The notes beneath the pieces are model-generated. The model saw nothing but the letters and a program-made list of their open reading frames with translations, searched no databases and had not been told where the DNA came from. Of a stretch of 64,000 bases of DNA, positions 8,878 to 17,549 are shown piece after piece (within the stretch, counting starts at the first letter, position 1; each line of letters begins with the position of its first letter). Both the position numbers and the translations under genes were made by a program. The DNA lies in contig JAQWDK010000004.1 of the NCBI GenBank assembly GCA_028705495.1, positions 131,865-195,864 on the forward strand, read 5' to 3'. Source of the DNA: Eubacteriales bacterium (lineage in GTDB: Bacteria > Bacillota > Clostridia > Oscillospirales > CAG-382).

Positions 8878-9576
8878 CTACTCGTAGGATTGAAATTTAT
8901 ATCCGATGCCGTGTACTGTCACGACATATTGCGGTTCTTTGCGGTCAAGCTCTATTTTAGACCGCAAACCCTTGATATATGTATCAATGGTGCGGTCGTA
9001 ACCGTCATATTCATCGCCGAGAGCAAATGAAATCAACTCATCTCTTGTAAAAATCCGATTAGGCGCTTTAGCCATTGTGGACAGCAATTTATATTCAGTA
9101 GGCGTGAGGCTGACAGGCTCCCCTTGCTTTTTAACCATACAGCTTTGAAAATCTATTGATAAATCATTATTGTTATATGACACAGGAAAGCTTGCCAATT
9201 CGTCGCATTCAACCCGGCGCAATATTGCCTCAACCTTTGCCACAACCGCTCTGGGGCTTACCGGCTTTGTCATATAATCGTCAGCACCGATATGCAGTCC
9301 GTTGAGGAAATCGGTTTCCTCAACCTTTGCCGTCAGCATTACGATTGGAACACGGGATTGCCTGCGGATGATTTGGCAAATTTCTTCGCCTGTTATATCG
9401 GGAAGCATCAAGTCTAAGATTATAAGTGTTATATCATTTACCTTGAATATACTCAATGCGTCTTTGCCGTTATGCGCTGTATAAACTTCATGTCCTGCAT
9501 TGGAAAGATAAGCCTTTAAAGCCTCTGTGGTTTTAATTTCATCGTCAACAACCAGAATTTTTCTATCCCTTTTCAC
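8878..9576 (-). CDS. OmpR/PhoB-family response regulator
   Basis: A 232-aa DNA-binding response regulator. The receiver domain has the acidic pair D11/D12, phospho-acceptor D55 in LIILDLMLPD, the conserved Thr in MLTAK and the Lys in YMTKPVSP. The C-terminal winged helix shows the SLTPTEYKLL and RTIDTYIKGLRSKI signatures and ends GIGYKF. I place the start at the GTG at 9576, which has GGGGGA 6-7 bases upstream; the frame is open farther but without a better site. It heads a minus-strand operon with the kinase and the DUF1624 gene, downstream of a promoter carrying an inverted repeat. Confidence 0.93.
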   Translation of the reverse strand: MKRDRKILVVDDEIKTTEALKAYLSNAGHEVYTAHNGKDALSIFKVNDITLIILDLMLPDITGEEICQIIRRQSRVPIVMLTAKVEETDFLNGLHIGADDYMTKPVSPRAVVAKVEAILRRVECDELASFPVSYNNNDLSIDFQSCMVKKQGEPVSLTPTEYKLLSTMAKAPNRIFTRDELISFALGDEYDGYDRTIDTYIKGLRSKIELDRKEPQYVVTVHGIGYKFQSYE

Positions 9577-9619
9577 GGCGTATCCCCCACAGCAAAAATA
9601 AAATTTATACAATATAACC

Positions 9620-9649
9620 ATTATAGTTGAACATATGCTCAATTGTCAA
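9620..9649 (-). promoter_or_regulatory. sigma-A promoter with inverted repeat in the spacer (response regulator operon)
   Basis: On the minus strand TTGACA (complement of 9644-9649) and TATAAT (complement of 9620-9625) are 18 bp apart, with the regulator GTG about 40 bp downstream. The spacer is almost filled by the near-palindrome TTGAACATATGCTCAA (9627-9642), which has one mismatched pair and looks like an operator. Its TTGA-N8-TCAA layout matches the operator-like repeat of the cadC promoter at 11231-11252. Confidence 0.75.
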
Positions 9650-9686
9650 GAATTTTTGATTTCATAGAAAATTCATAAAAATCTAT

Positions 9687-9715
9687 TTGACAAAAGATAA
9701 AGGTAGGAATAAAAT
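9687..9715 (+). promoter_or_regulatory. sigma-A promoter for the D-Ala-D-Ala carboxypeptidase gene
   Basis: TTGACA (9687-9692) and TAAAAT (9710-9715) are separated by 17 bp. The predicted leader to the ATG at 9778 is about 55 nt. The promoter diverges from that of the response regulator operon, whose -35 lies only about 40 bp away, so the two could influence each other. Confidence 0.75.
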
Positions 9716-9777
9716 AATTATATACGGTTGAGTAACCTTTCAATTGATATATTGGGAAAGTTGGAATTTAAAAAAAT

Positions 9778-11094
9778 ATGATAAAAAAAGTTATATGTTG
9801 CTTTTTATTTATAGCGTTTACCTTCGTAAGTATCCCGTTTTCCGTAACCGCTGTTATACCGGAAAATTTAAAACTACAGATAAAATCGGAAGCCGCAATC
9901 CTGATTGATGGTGATACAGGACAAATTCTTTTTGAAAAAGATATGCACAAAAAAACGTATCCGGCCAGCATAACAAAGATTATGACCGGACTTCTGGCCT
10001 TGGAAAAGGGAAATTTAAGCGATATAATAACGATGTCGTACGACGCCGTTTTTTCAATTGGTCGGGATAGTTCCCATGTGGCTCTTGATGTGGGGGAAAG
10101 AATAACCCTTGAACAGGCGTTGTATGCGTTAGCTATCGCATCGGCCAATGACGCAGCGAACGGGATAGCCGAGCTTATCGGCGGAACTATGGATAATTTT
10201 TCAGCCATGATGAGTGATAGGGCAACAGAAGCTGGAGCATTAAACACAAATTTCACAAACGCTCATGGATTATATGACAAAAACCACTATACGACGGCAT
10301 ATGATATGGCGCGTATAACAATGGCAGCAATCAAAACCCCTGAATTCACAAAAATTTTCAGTACATTGAGATACGAAATGCCTCCAACAAACAAACAGCC
10401 GGAAACAAGGTATTTCAATTGCACGAACGCAATGATGGTAGGCAAATATAAATATGAGGGTATTATCGCGGAAAAAAACGGATGGACAACTGAGTCGAAA
10501 CATACGCTTGTGACGGTGGCGAAAAGAAACGGTAGGACACTTATAGCCGTTGTTTTGAAAGCTCCTGCGATTAACGATAGATGGGAAGATGCAACGGCTT
10601 TACTGGATTATGGTTTTGACGAATTTAAAACTCTGAGCTTCTCTGCGGAGGAATTGAAAAAAGACAACTATGCCGTTTCAGATAATAACGGTATTGAAAC
10701 GAATATCAATCTGTCTTCAAACAGCGGTTTTAATTGCCTTGTTCCCAAAGCTTTGACAAAAGATGATGTTCAAATTAAATATATTGCTGAAACTGATGGT
10801 GCAAATAACAAGCCGAAGGTTAAAGCGGTATTTGCATTGAACCCAGCCTATTCAACGTCTTTATTTACAGAATTAGGCGAACTGGAGATGCAGACAAGCA
10901 TAAATAATGATATTGTACCTACCGACCCATATGAAACCGGGCAAACAGATAATCAAAATAATAAGAATCCGATATTATCATGGTTTTATAAGTTCGTAGG
11001 CATATTATTTGTTTTTATAATATTTTTATATATCAGACGTTGTATTATCTTGAAAAGGCGGCGAAGAAGACGCAAAAACAGATCTTATAGATAA
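9778..11094 (+). CDS. D-alanyl-D-alanine carboxypeptidase (PBP5/DacF type, peptidase S11)
   Basis: A 438-aa protein with an N-terminal signal peptide (about 1-25). The penicillin-binding motifs include SITK (S64 nucleophile, K67) and SAN (122-124). At the third motif, where KTG is expected, I read KNG (233-235). A C-terminal domain follows (about 270-370), then a membrane helix (about 400-420) and a very basic tail (KRRRRRRK type). The family removes the terminal D-Ala from peptidoglycan stem peptides and so limits cross-linking. The end is unusual for S11 enzymes, which typically use an amphipathic helix. No strong ribosome site precedes the ATG. It is monocistronic and divergent from the two-component operon. 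Confidence 0.87.
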   Translation: MIKKVICCFLFIAFTFVSIPFSVTAVIPENLKLQIKSEAAILIDGDTGQILFEKDMHKKTYPASITKIMTGLLALEKGNLSDIITMSYDAVFSIGRDSSHVALDVGERITLEQALYALAIASANDAANGIAELIGGTMDNFSAMMSDRATEAGALNTNFTNAHGLYDKNHYTTAYDMARITMAAIKTPEFTKIFSTLRYEMPPTNKQPETRYFNCTNAMMVGKYKYEGIIAEKNGWTTESKHTLVTVAKRNGRTLIAVVLKAPAINDRWEDATALLDYGFDEFKTLSFSAEELKKDNYAVSDNNGIETNINLSSNSGFNCLVPKALTKDDVQIKYIAETDGANNKPKVKAVFALNPAYSTSLFTELGELEMQTSINNDIVPTDPYETGQTDNQNNKNPILSWFYKFVGILFVFIIFLYIRRCIILKRRRRRRKNRSYR

Positions 11095-11193
11095 GGAAAT
11101 AAAGTGGGTTTTCTTTATAACTAAAATACGGTGAGCGAAAAATCCTCTGTTTATTAAGCCGTATAAATTATAAGAATTTTTAACGAAAACATA

Positions 11194-11252
11194 TTGACAA
11201 AATGAATGGAATTGCTTATACTGATAATAACAGTTGAATTATTGTTCAACTG
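11194..11252 (+). promoter_or_regulatory. cadC promoter and operator
   Basis: TTGACA (11194-11199), a 17-bp spacer and TATACT (11217-11222) form a near-consensus promoter. Directly at the expected transcription start lies a perfect inverted repeat, CAGTTGAA (11231-11238) and TTCAACTG (11245-11252), 6 bp apart. Its position over the start site fits repression by the ArsR/SmtB-family protein encoded 17 bp downstream, as in other cadC operons. Confidence 0.85.
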
Positions 11253-11268
11253 TATGGAGGTAAAAACG

Positions 11269-11628
11269 ATGAATGATGATAAACAACTTATCTGTGACTG
11301 CGAAGTTATACATGGGGAAGTCGTGGATAAAGTCAAAGGCATGATGCCACCGGGCAAGGATTTTTATGACCTTGCTAATCTGTATAAAATGTTTTCTGAC
11401 AACACAAGAGTACGGATACTGTGGGCGCTTTACTGTAACGAAATGTGCGTGTGTGATTTAGCTGTTCTTTTGAATATGACTAAATCGGCAATTTCACATC
11501 AACTTAAATCCCTGCGGCTTGCTAATCTTGTGAAATACGATAAACAAGGCAAAGTTGTCTATTACTCGCTGGCCGACATACACATTAAAGAAATATTTGA
11601 AAAAGGATTTGAACATATACACGAATAA
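11269..11628 (+). CDS. cadC: ArsR/SmtB-family metal-sensing repressor, CadC-like
   Basis: A 119-aa winged-helix repressor. C9 and C11 in the N-terminal arm plus C60 and C62 in EMCVCDL match the thiolate (alpha-3N) site that binds Cd, Pb or Bi in CadC. A second set, D103, H105, H116 and H118/E119, matches the alpha-5 Zn site. The recognition helix is TKSAISHQLKSLR. Metal binding is expected to release the operator and switch on the efflux gene. I chose ATG 11269 because GGAGG lies 8 bases upstream; the frame is open 21 codons farther but through the operator. It is followed by cadA about 85 bp downstream. Confidence 0.92.
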   Translation: MNDDKQLICDCEVIHGEVVDKVKGMMPPGKDFYDLANLYKMFSDNTRVRILWALYCNEMCVCDLAVLLNMTKSAISHQLKSLRLANLVKYDKQGKVVYYSLADIHIKEIFEKGFEHIHE

Positions 11629-11712
11629 CAAAAGGATTTGCTCAAGTCCTCTTTTTTTAGGATATTGGTTGAACAAATGAACAATTATGATATTATAAAT
11701 GGGGGTTATACT

Positions 11713-14079
11713 ATGATTAAACAGTATATTTTACAAGGACTTGACTGCGCCAATTGCGCAGCTAAGATCGAAACGCAGACTAAAAATATCAGCGGAGTCA
11801 ATAGTGCGGCCGTTGACATAATTTCTAAGAAGCTGACTATAGAAATAGCTGATGAGAAAGAATTCAATAGGATTTTTGATGTAATAGCTGATATCGTAAA
11901 GAAAATTGAACCTGATGTTAAAGTGATTGATACAGCTAAAAACAAATATACAAAAAATACAGCGATTCTTGAAGGCCTTGGATGTGCCAATTGCGCTGCA
12001 AAGATAGAAGCGGCAATTAAGAATTTGGATGGAATTACATTTGCTTCTGTAGATTTTGTTTCAAAGAAGCTCATATTGGAAACCGAATCTGCTGTAGATT
12101 TTAATAAGCTAGTTGAAAAGATTGAGGGTATAGTTAAAAAAATAGAGCCTGATGTTAAAGTCGTTTTAGAAAAAAACTCCGCTAAACCTAACACTAAATC
12201 AAACGATAACGATAATGACGAGGATGAAGATAGAGAAAATCGCAAAAAGGAAATTGCGAAGCTTATAATTGGTAGTGCTATTTTTGCTGTAGGAATGATT
12301 TTTAGTTTTTCCGATTGGCTGGAACTCACTTTGTTCTTAATAAGCTATGTTATAGTAGGTGGCGGCGTTGTTTTACGTGCAATAAAAGGTATTGTTCGTG
12401 GGCAGGTTTTTAGTGAGCACTTTTTAATGAGTATTGCTACAATTGGAGCCTTCTTCGTAGGACAATATCCTGAAGGTGTAGCTGTTATGCTGTTCTATTT
12501 GGTTGGTGAGCTATTCCAAGATATGGCCGTAGATCATTCCAGAAAATCAATCAGCTCATTAATGGACATAAGACCCGACTATGCAAATTTAAAAGTCGGT
12601 GATGAATTAAAAAAGGTATCTCCTGATGATGTAAGTATCGGTGATATTATTGTCGTAAAACCGGGAGAAAAAGTACCACTGGATGGAACAATTATAGAAG
12701 GTACTTCAATGGTTGATACGTCTGCCTTAACTGGTGAATCTGTACCGCGCGAATTGGAGCCAGGTAAGGATGCTTTAAGTGGTTTTATAAATAAAAATGG
12801 TGTATTAACAATTAAAGTAACAAAAAGCTATGGAGAATCAACTGTATCAAAAATTTTGGATTTAGTTCAAAATGCCAGCAGCAGAAAGGCACCCACTGAA
12901 AAATTTATCACAAAGTTCGCAAAGTATTATACTCCGGTTGTTGTGTTTGGAGCTTTAGCACTTGCTGTTTTACCACCATTAATTATATCAGGAGCTACCT
13001 TTTCTGACTGGATTTATAGAGCTTTAGTATTCTTAGTGGTTTCTTGTCCGTGCGCTTTAGTTATATCAATACCATTAGGATTCTTTGGGGGGATCGGGGG
13101 AGCATCCAAGAAAGGTATTCTGGTAAAAGGCAGTAACTACCTTGAAGCTTTAAACAATATTGAGGCAGTTGTATTTGATAAGACCGGTACATTAACTAAA
13201 GGGGTATTCAAAGTTACAGGATCATATCCTCAAAATGGTTTTACGGATAAAGAGCTAATAGAATATACAGCGTATGCAGAAAGCTATTCAAACCATCCGA
13301 TTGCTCTTTCCATCATAAGTGCGTACAATGCAGAAATAGATAAGGATAGGATTGAAAACTACCAAGAAATTGCCGGACACGGTATTAAGGTTAATATTGA
13401 TTCCAAAGAAGTCCTTGCTGGAAACACAAAGTTAATGATCAGTGAAAACATTACGTACAATGACACCGATACTATGGGAACTATAGTACACGTTGCAATA
13501 AATGGTAAGTATGCTGGTAATATTGTTATTTCAGATGAAGTCAAAGAGGACTCGGTAAATGCAATTAAGGCACTTAAGTTACTCGGTATTAAAAAAACAA
13601 TTATGCTTACAGGCGACTTAAAGATTGTAGCCGACAAAATCGGAAAACAGTTAGGATTGGACGAGGTTTATTCTGAATTGTTGCCTGCTGATAAGGTGGA
13701 AAAAATCGAATCTCTTGAAACCAAAAAATCCCATAATGGAAAGATCGTATTTGTAGGCGACGGCATCAACGATGCGCCGGTACTTGCAAGAGCCGATATC
13801 GGAATAGCTATGGGTGGTTTGGGTTCTGATGCTGCGATTGAAGCTGCGGATATTGTAATCATGACCGATGAGCCGTCCAAGATAGCAACCGCGATAAAGA
13901 TTGCAAAAAGAACAAGAAAGATTGTATTTCAGAATATAGCATTTGCATTAGGGGTTAAAGCTATATTCCTTGTCTTAGGTGCTTTGGGAGTGGCATCAAT
14001 GTGGGAGGCAGTGTTTGCTGATGTAGGTGTAACCTTGATTGCAGTAATAAATGCAATGCGTGCAATGAAAAATGACTAA
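11713..14079 (+). CDS. cadA: P1B-type Zn/Cd/Pb-exporting ATPase, CadA/ZntA-like
   Basis: A 788-aa heavy-metal ATPase. It has two N-terminal HMA domains with CANC motifs (C12/C15 and C91/C94), an acidic linker (about 165-178, rich in D, N and E), the membrane CPC motif (about 443-445), the DKTGTLT phosphorylation site (about 488), a MLTGD motif and GDGINDAPVLARADIG near the end. The last helices carry the Lys and Asp characteristic of the Zn/Cd/Pb subgroup. It pumps divalent toxic metals out of the cell. ATG 11713 is preceded by GGGGG at 7 bases; an upstream start would add 25 unlike residues. It sits in one operon with cadC. Confidence 0.95.
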   Translation: MIKQYILQGLDCANCAAKIETQTKNISGVNSAAVDIISKKLTIEIADEKEFNRIFDVIADIVKKIEPDVKVIDTAKNKYTKNTAILEGLGCANCAAKIEAAIKNLDGITFASVDFVSKKLILETESAVDFNKLVEKIEGIVKKIEPDVKVVLEKNSAKPNTKSNDNDNDEDEDRENRKKEIAKLIIGSAIFAVGMIFSFSDWLELTLFLISYVIVGGGVVLRAIKGIVRGQVFSEHFLMSIATIGAFFVGQYPEGVAVMLFYLVGELFQDMAVDHSRKSISSLMDIRPDYANLKVGDELKKVSPDDVSIGDIIVVKPGEKVPLDGTIIEGTSMVDTSALTGESVPRELEPGKDALSGFINKNGVLTIKVTKSYGESTVSKILDLVQNASSRKAPTEKFITKFAKYYTPVVVFGALALAVLPPLIISGATFSDWIYRALVFLVVSCPCALVISIPLGFFGGIGGASKKGILVKGSNYLEALNNIEAVVFDKTGTLTKGVFKVTGSYPQNGFTDKELIEYTAYAESYSNHPIALSIISAYNAEIDKDRIENYQEIAGHGIKVNIDSKEVLAGNTKLMISENITYNDTDTMGTIVHVAINGKYAGNIVISDEVKEDSVNAIKALKLLGIKKTIMLTGDLKIVADKIGKQLGLDEVYSELLPADKVEKIESLETKKSHNGKIVFVGDGINDAPVLARADIGIAMGGLGSDAAIEAADIVIMTDEPSKIATAIKIAKRTRKIVFQNIAFALGVKAIFLVLGALGVASMWEAVFADVGVTLIAVINAMRAMKND

Positions 14080-14103
14080 ACGACTTTTGGGGGAGAATTG
14101 AAT

Positions 14104-14709
14104 ATGGTTTTAACGGATATTTTCTCAATTGCATTACTATGTATATTCGGGATCGCATATATATCCAAGTTAATAATATTGTCTATGAGAAGCAACATAA
14201 AAGCGAATGTTTTTGGGAAAGGAGAAAAACTCAAAAATACGCTCATTATTGAAAGATGTTTGAAAGTTATTACCTTTGTAGGTGTTGGAGTTTGGACGGT
14301 TGATGCTTTATTTCCAGCGCTTGCACAAAAGTGGTTTTTAGGGTTAAATAAAAGTTGGGCAATAAGTTCTATTGGACTTGTCTTCACCTTGTTAGGAGTT
14401 TCTCTTTTTATATTGGCAATGGTATTTATGAAAACTTCATGGAGAGCTGGCATTGATAAGTCCACAAAAACAGCACTTGTTACTTACGGTTTATATAGAT
14501 ACAGCAGAAATCCAGCTTTTGTTGGAATGAATTTAATGTTTATAGGGACAGCAATTACTCATATCAATCTTGTAACTGCGATTTCTACTGTATTAGTTAT
14601 TGTTGGCTTGCACCTGCAAATACTTCAAGAGGAAGAGCATATGAAAGAAACGTTTACTAAGGAATATAATAAATATGCAGCTAAAACGCCAAGATATTTA
14701 TTATTTTAA
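14104..14709 (+). CDS. isoprenylcysteine carboxyl methyltransferase-like membrane protein
   Basis: A 201-aa protein with about five hydrophobic segments. The C-terminal half has LVTYGLYRYSRNPAFVGM and EEEHMKETFTKEYNKYAAKTPRYL, the signature of the ICMT/PEMT-like membrane methyltransferase family (SAM- and lipid-side residues). In bacteria the substrate is usually unknown. It begins 24 bp after cadA with GGGGGAG 8 bases before ATG and is probably in the cadC-cadA operon, where such genes are common companions. Confidence 0.75.
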   Translation: MVLTDIFSIALLCIFGIAYISKLIILSMRSNIKANVFGKGEKLKNTLIIERCLKVITFVGVGVWTVDALFPALAQKWFLGLNKSWAISSIGLVFTLLGVSLFILAMVFMKTSWRAGIDKSTKTALVTYGLYRYSRNPAFVGMNLMFIGTAITHINLVTAISTVLVIVGLHLQILQEEEHMKETFTKEYNKYAAKTPRYLLF

Positions 14710-14775
14710 AATGTTCTAATTTATATTGTACTATTATATTTCTGTATTTTATTCTTATAAAAAAGAGGTGAATTA

Positions 14776-15339
14776 ATGCTATTTTCTATTTGTTTCGCTA
14801 TGCTATTTGCAAAAATAAAGAAATACAAGATCAGTTATTTGTTTTTATCGTGGACGTTTTATCCAATAATAGCTTTCACGATACTAACATTATTATTACA
14901 GCTTAGCGTTTTCTTTAATTATTATTATTTTGTTCAATTTGCTTCTTATTTTAAAACAGCATATTTGTTTACATTTCTTATTCCTATATTTTATTATAAG
15001 CAATACAAAACCGGATTAATTGGTTCTGCTTCTATTATTGTAGGTACTTTGCTTAACAAATTTGTAATGGCTCAAAACAATGGCAAAATGCCCGTTTATC
15101 CAAGCTTATCTTACTTAACTGGATATTTTAAGCCAAATGCAATCATTCAAGCTAATGATAATATACATATTATGGGCAATGCAAGCACTCCATGGAAAGT
15201 CCTAACTGATTATATTGATGTAGGGCTTAGTATACTTAGTATTGGAGATTTGTTTATTCATTTTTTTCCTTTTCTTGTAATATATCAGACTATAAAAGTT
15301 CTAAATAAAAATAATTCATCTGTTCTTGTAGGCAAATAA
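14776..15339 (+). CDS. DUF5317-type membrane protein
   Basis: A 187-aa protein with four or five hydrophobic segments. The conserved central part MAQNNGKMPVYP and HIMGNASTPWKVLTDYI, followed by a SIGDLFIHFFPF segment, corresponds to what I recall as DUF5317; no function is known. Start ATG has AGAGGTG 6 bases upstream. It ends at a bidirectional terminator. Two pieces of a second copy of its 3' end are found at 19909-19970 and 21236-21287. Confidence 0.65.
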   Translation: MLFSICFAMLFAKIKKYKISYLFLSWTFYPIIAFTILTLLLQLSVFFNYYYFVQFASYFKTAYLFTFLIPIFYYKQYKTGLIGSASIIVGTLLNKFVMAQNNGKMPVYPSLSYLTGYFKPNAIIQANDNIHIMGNASTPWKVLTDYIDVGLSILSIGDLFIHFFPFLVIYQTIKVLNKNNSSVLVGK

Positions 15340-15391
15340 TTTCTTTGCTTAATATATAGGAATAAGTAGAAATTGAGTTTATTATTAATAC

Positions 15392-15423
15392 AAAAAAAGA
15401 GAGATTCGATTCTCTCTTTTTTT
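15392..15423. terminator. bidirectional terminator between convergent genes
   Basis: GAGAGA (15399-15404) and TCTCTC (15411-15416) pair around a 6-nt loop, flanked by A7 on the left and T7 on the right. The symmetry lets it end both the cadA-DUF5317 transcript and the convergent nhaC transcript. Confidence 0.85.
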
Positions 15424-15426
15424 GTA

Positions 15427-16893
15427 TTATATGATCACAGCGGCTATTATAAAAAGAATCGTTGAAATACCTATTGCTATAATGCTTAATGGTAGTTGTG
15501 ATTTTACATGCTCAATGATAGGAATATCGGATATAGTAGCAGACAGTATTGCAGTTTCTCCAAGAGGAGATGCGTTATCTCCCAGAGAACCTCCAGCTAA
15601 TACAGCTCCAACTATAAGAGGTATACTCGAATTTGTACTTACGGCAAGTGGTAGGGCTATCGGCATTATTAAGGCCCATGTTCCCCAAGCTGACCCCATG
15701 AAATATGATGATGCACATCCGATTAAAAAGATTACAGCAGGAATTAAGAAAGCAGGAATATTATTTCCTACAACATTTGTGATAAAATCTACGAACCCCA
15801 AATCCTTAACTATGGAAGAAAGACCCCAACTTAATATTAAAACAATAATAGGTGGGATCATTTCATTACCACCAGATAAAAAATGGCTTTCAATTTCGCT
15901 CATTGGTATTTTTTGCAAAACATAGAAAACTGAAGTTAAAACGATTGTTAAAGCACCAGAAATTAAAATTGATTTTTCAAATTCGGCATTCATAATAGCA
16001 CTAAAAAAGCCTGCTCCTTTACCCTTACCTGTATACCAAAAAAAGAAAAATGTTGAAGTGATAAGCAAAATTAAGGGCAAAATTAGGTTTAGTGGTCGTG
16101 GAGCCACCTTTTCTTCAAACTCACATTGTTCATGGGCTTCGTGTCCATGCTCCACGTTTTCTTTACGTCGATTTTTATCCTCATTATAATTGTCTTTTGT
16201 AAATCCGAAATTAAATATAATTACACCAATACTGATTAATATCATGACTATTGCATAAAAGTTAAAAGGTATGCTTTTGATAAAAATACTGTATGCAGAT
16301 TCTTTAATACCTACTTTATTTAAAGATGATGCAACAACACCAACTATATAACCAACATAAGTCGTCCCAAATGGGATAAGGACGATTAAAAGACATGATG
16401 TAACATTCAATACATGTGCTAACTTATATTTATTGCCGTTAACCTTATTAATCAATGCTTTCCCAATCGTACCCGTAGAAATCACATGAAAGCAGCAGTC
16501 AATAAAGGTAAAAATAGAAACAAGCCAAATTGTACCCAAAGCTCCTTTTTCTGTTTTTACATATTTATCAGCAATTTTTGAAAAACCTTTTATGCCTCCT
16601 GATACCTTCATTATTTCACCTAAAGCTCCAAAGACGAACAAAAACATTATAATATATAGACTTTCTTCATTGGCAGAAGATTTTACTAAATGTTCTACCG
16701 CAAGAATTGTACCATTAATTATATTGCCTTTGCCTAGAAGAATACCGCCTGTTAGAATTCCTATAATTAGAGATGAAATAATTCTTTTTGTAAAAGCTGC
16801 AAGCAATATAACAAGTAATGGAATAAATATTGATATTAATCCGTAGCTCAAATTTATCACTCTTTTTCTTAGATATTTAGATAGTATTTGCAT
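15427..16893 (-). CDS. nhaC: NhaC-family Na+/H+ antiporter
   Basis: A 488-aa polytopic membrane protein with about 11-12 helices and NhaC-type motifs such as FIDCCFHVISTGTIGK and GSAWGTWALIMPIALPLA, and GGSLGDNASPLGETAILSAT near the end. The family exchanges Na+ or organic ions for protons. A cytoplasmic loop at about 248-261 is unusually rich in His, Glu and Cys (HGHEAHEQCEFEE), which could bind metal and fits the neighbouring cad genes. An alternative GTG start at 16860 would remove 11 basic N-terminal residues. It is convergent with the cad operon and was apparently inserted between DUF5317 and the element sequence that follows it in the second copy. Confidence 0.88.
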   Translation of the reverse strand: MQILSKYLRKRVINLSYGLISIFIPLLVILLAAFTKRIISSLIIGILTGGILLGKGNIINGTILAVEHLVKSSANEESLYIIMFLFVFGALGEIMKVSGGIKGFSKIADKYVKTEKGALGTIWLVSIFTFIDCCFHVISTGTIGKALINKVNGNKYKLAHVLNVTSCLLIVLIPFGTTYVGYIVGVVASSLNKVGIKESAYSIFIKSIPFNFYAIVMILISIGVIIFNFGFTKDNYNEDKNRRKENVEHGHEAHEQCEFEEKVAPRPLNLILPLILLITSTFFFFWYTGKGKGAGFFSAIMNAEFEKSILISGALTIVLTSVFYVLQKIPMSEIESHFLSGGNEMIPPIIVLILSWGLSSIVKDLGFVDFITNVVGNNIPAFLIPAVIFLIGCASSYFMGSAWGTWALIMPIALPLAVSTNSSIPLIVGAVLAGGSLGDNASPLGETAILSATISDIPIIEHVKSQLPLSIIAIGISTILFIIAAVII

Positions 16894-16945
16894 AAGTTGA
16901 GCCTATTATTACCATCTACTTCTTAATTAAGACATTTTTTAAAAT

Positions 16946-16990
16946 AAAGATGCTCCAATATGCTAATACTGTTTCGGAGCATCTTTTTTA
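16946..16990. terminator. hairpin terminator without an evident gene
   Basis: AAAGATGCTCC (16946-16956) and GGAGCATCTTT (16976-16986) pair perfectly around 19 nt, followed by TTTT on the plus strand and TTTATTTT on the minus strand. No gene obviously ends here; nhaC starts just to the left. It may be left from a lost gene. Confidence 0.7.
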
Positions 16991-17020
16991 CTTATCGAAT
17001 ATTGTTGCTTTTCGCATACC

Positions 17021-17308
17021 TTTGTCGAATCTATTGACGAGCAAGAAATACGATTATCCTTATTATTTAATATAAAAAGGTCTAAAACTAAAAAGTTATT
17101 AAAAATAATGACGATGACCCTTATCCTATTTATATAATATATTGACCCAATCGCATAGCCAAATTGACCCCTGGAATTTCAAGGGGTGAGTTTGGCTCTT
17201 TTTGCTGTGCAAAAAAGCTGGACAAGCTTTCTGGTTCAACAGGCTGCCGTAGTCCTGCGGTTTTGATTTTTGCCTAAAATAAAAATCAAAAATTCGGAGG
17301 ATTATAAA
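17021..17308 (+). repeat. degenerate second copy of the sigma-gene leader
   Basis: Three blocks match the region upstream of the sigma-like gene in order: 17021-17040 to 21374-21393, 17044-17080 to about 21878-21915, and 17081-17308 to about 21959-22186. The last block is close to 90 per cent identical by eye. Relative to the right copy this one lacks about 485 bp and 43 bp. It retains the terminator-like hairpin and the stem before the ribosome site, but the leader reading frame is broken (TGA after YIIY). Confidence 0.85.
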
Positions 17309-17404
17309 ATGTTTAACGATAAAAGCCCTTATATAATCCGTATTGAGGTTATTGAGAATGGATACAAAATCATGTGTGTCCCCACACCTACAACGGTGGT
17401 TTGA
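17309..17404 (+). pseudogene. truncated 5' end of sigma-like gene
   Basis: An ATG with CGGAGG upstream starts the residues MFNDKSPYIIRIEV, matching the first 14 codons of the gene at 22187. The frame then diverges (ENGYKIMCVPTPTTVV) and stops after 31 codons. It is best read as a relic or a recombinant remnant of the element module; a short functional peptide cannot be excluded. Confidence 0.65.
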
Positions 17405-17471
17405 CTCCCTGTGCGGCCAGAGCTGCTTAGTAAATTTATACACTGGTGTTACAATTTTGCTTAACTACGTC

Positions 17472-17518
17472 AAAAGTGTACGCTTACTCGAATTTGTATC
17501 AAGTAAGCGTACACTTTT
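17472..17518. terminator. long perfect hairpin terminator after COG0523 gene
   Basis: Two 17-base arms (17472-17488 and 17502-17518) pair perfectly around a 13-nt loop, with AAAA and TTTT at the outer ends, so it can work on both strands. It lies about 30 bp beyond the minus-strand COG0523 gene stop at 17550. Confidence 0.88.
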
Positions 17519-17549
17519 TATAGTGGAAAAATAGAATAAATTTCGCTTG

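Noticed and set aside
11665..11685. A further CadC operator between cadC and cadA
   Set aside because: TTGAACAAATGAACAA is a direct rather than inverted arrangement and matches only part of the operator pattern.
11706..12329. A 207-codon minus-strand frame opposite the N-terminus of cadA
   Set aside because: It is antisense to two clear HMA domains and is Ser-rich low complexity.
15422..15925. A 167-codon plus-strand frame opposite nhaC
   Set aside because: It begins inside the terminator and mirrors the nhaC coding sequence; no ribosome site and no recognisable domain.
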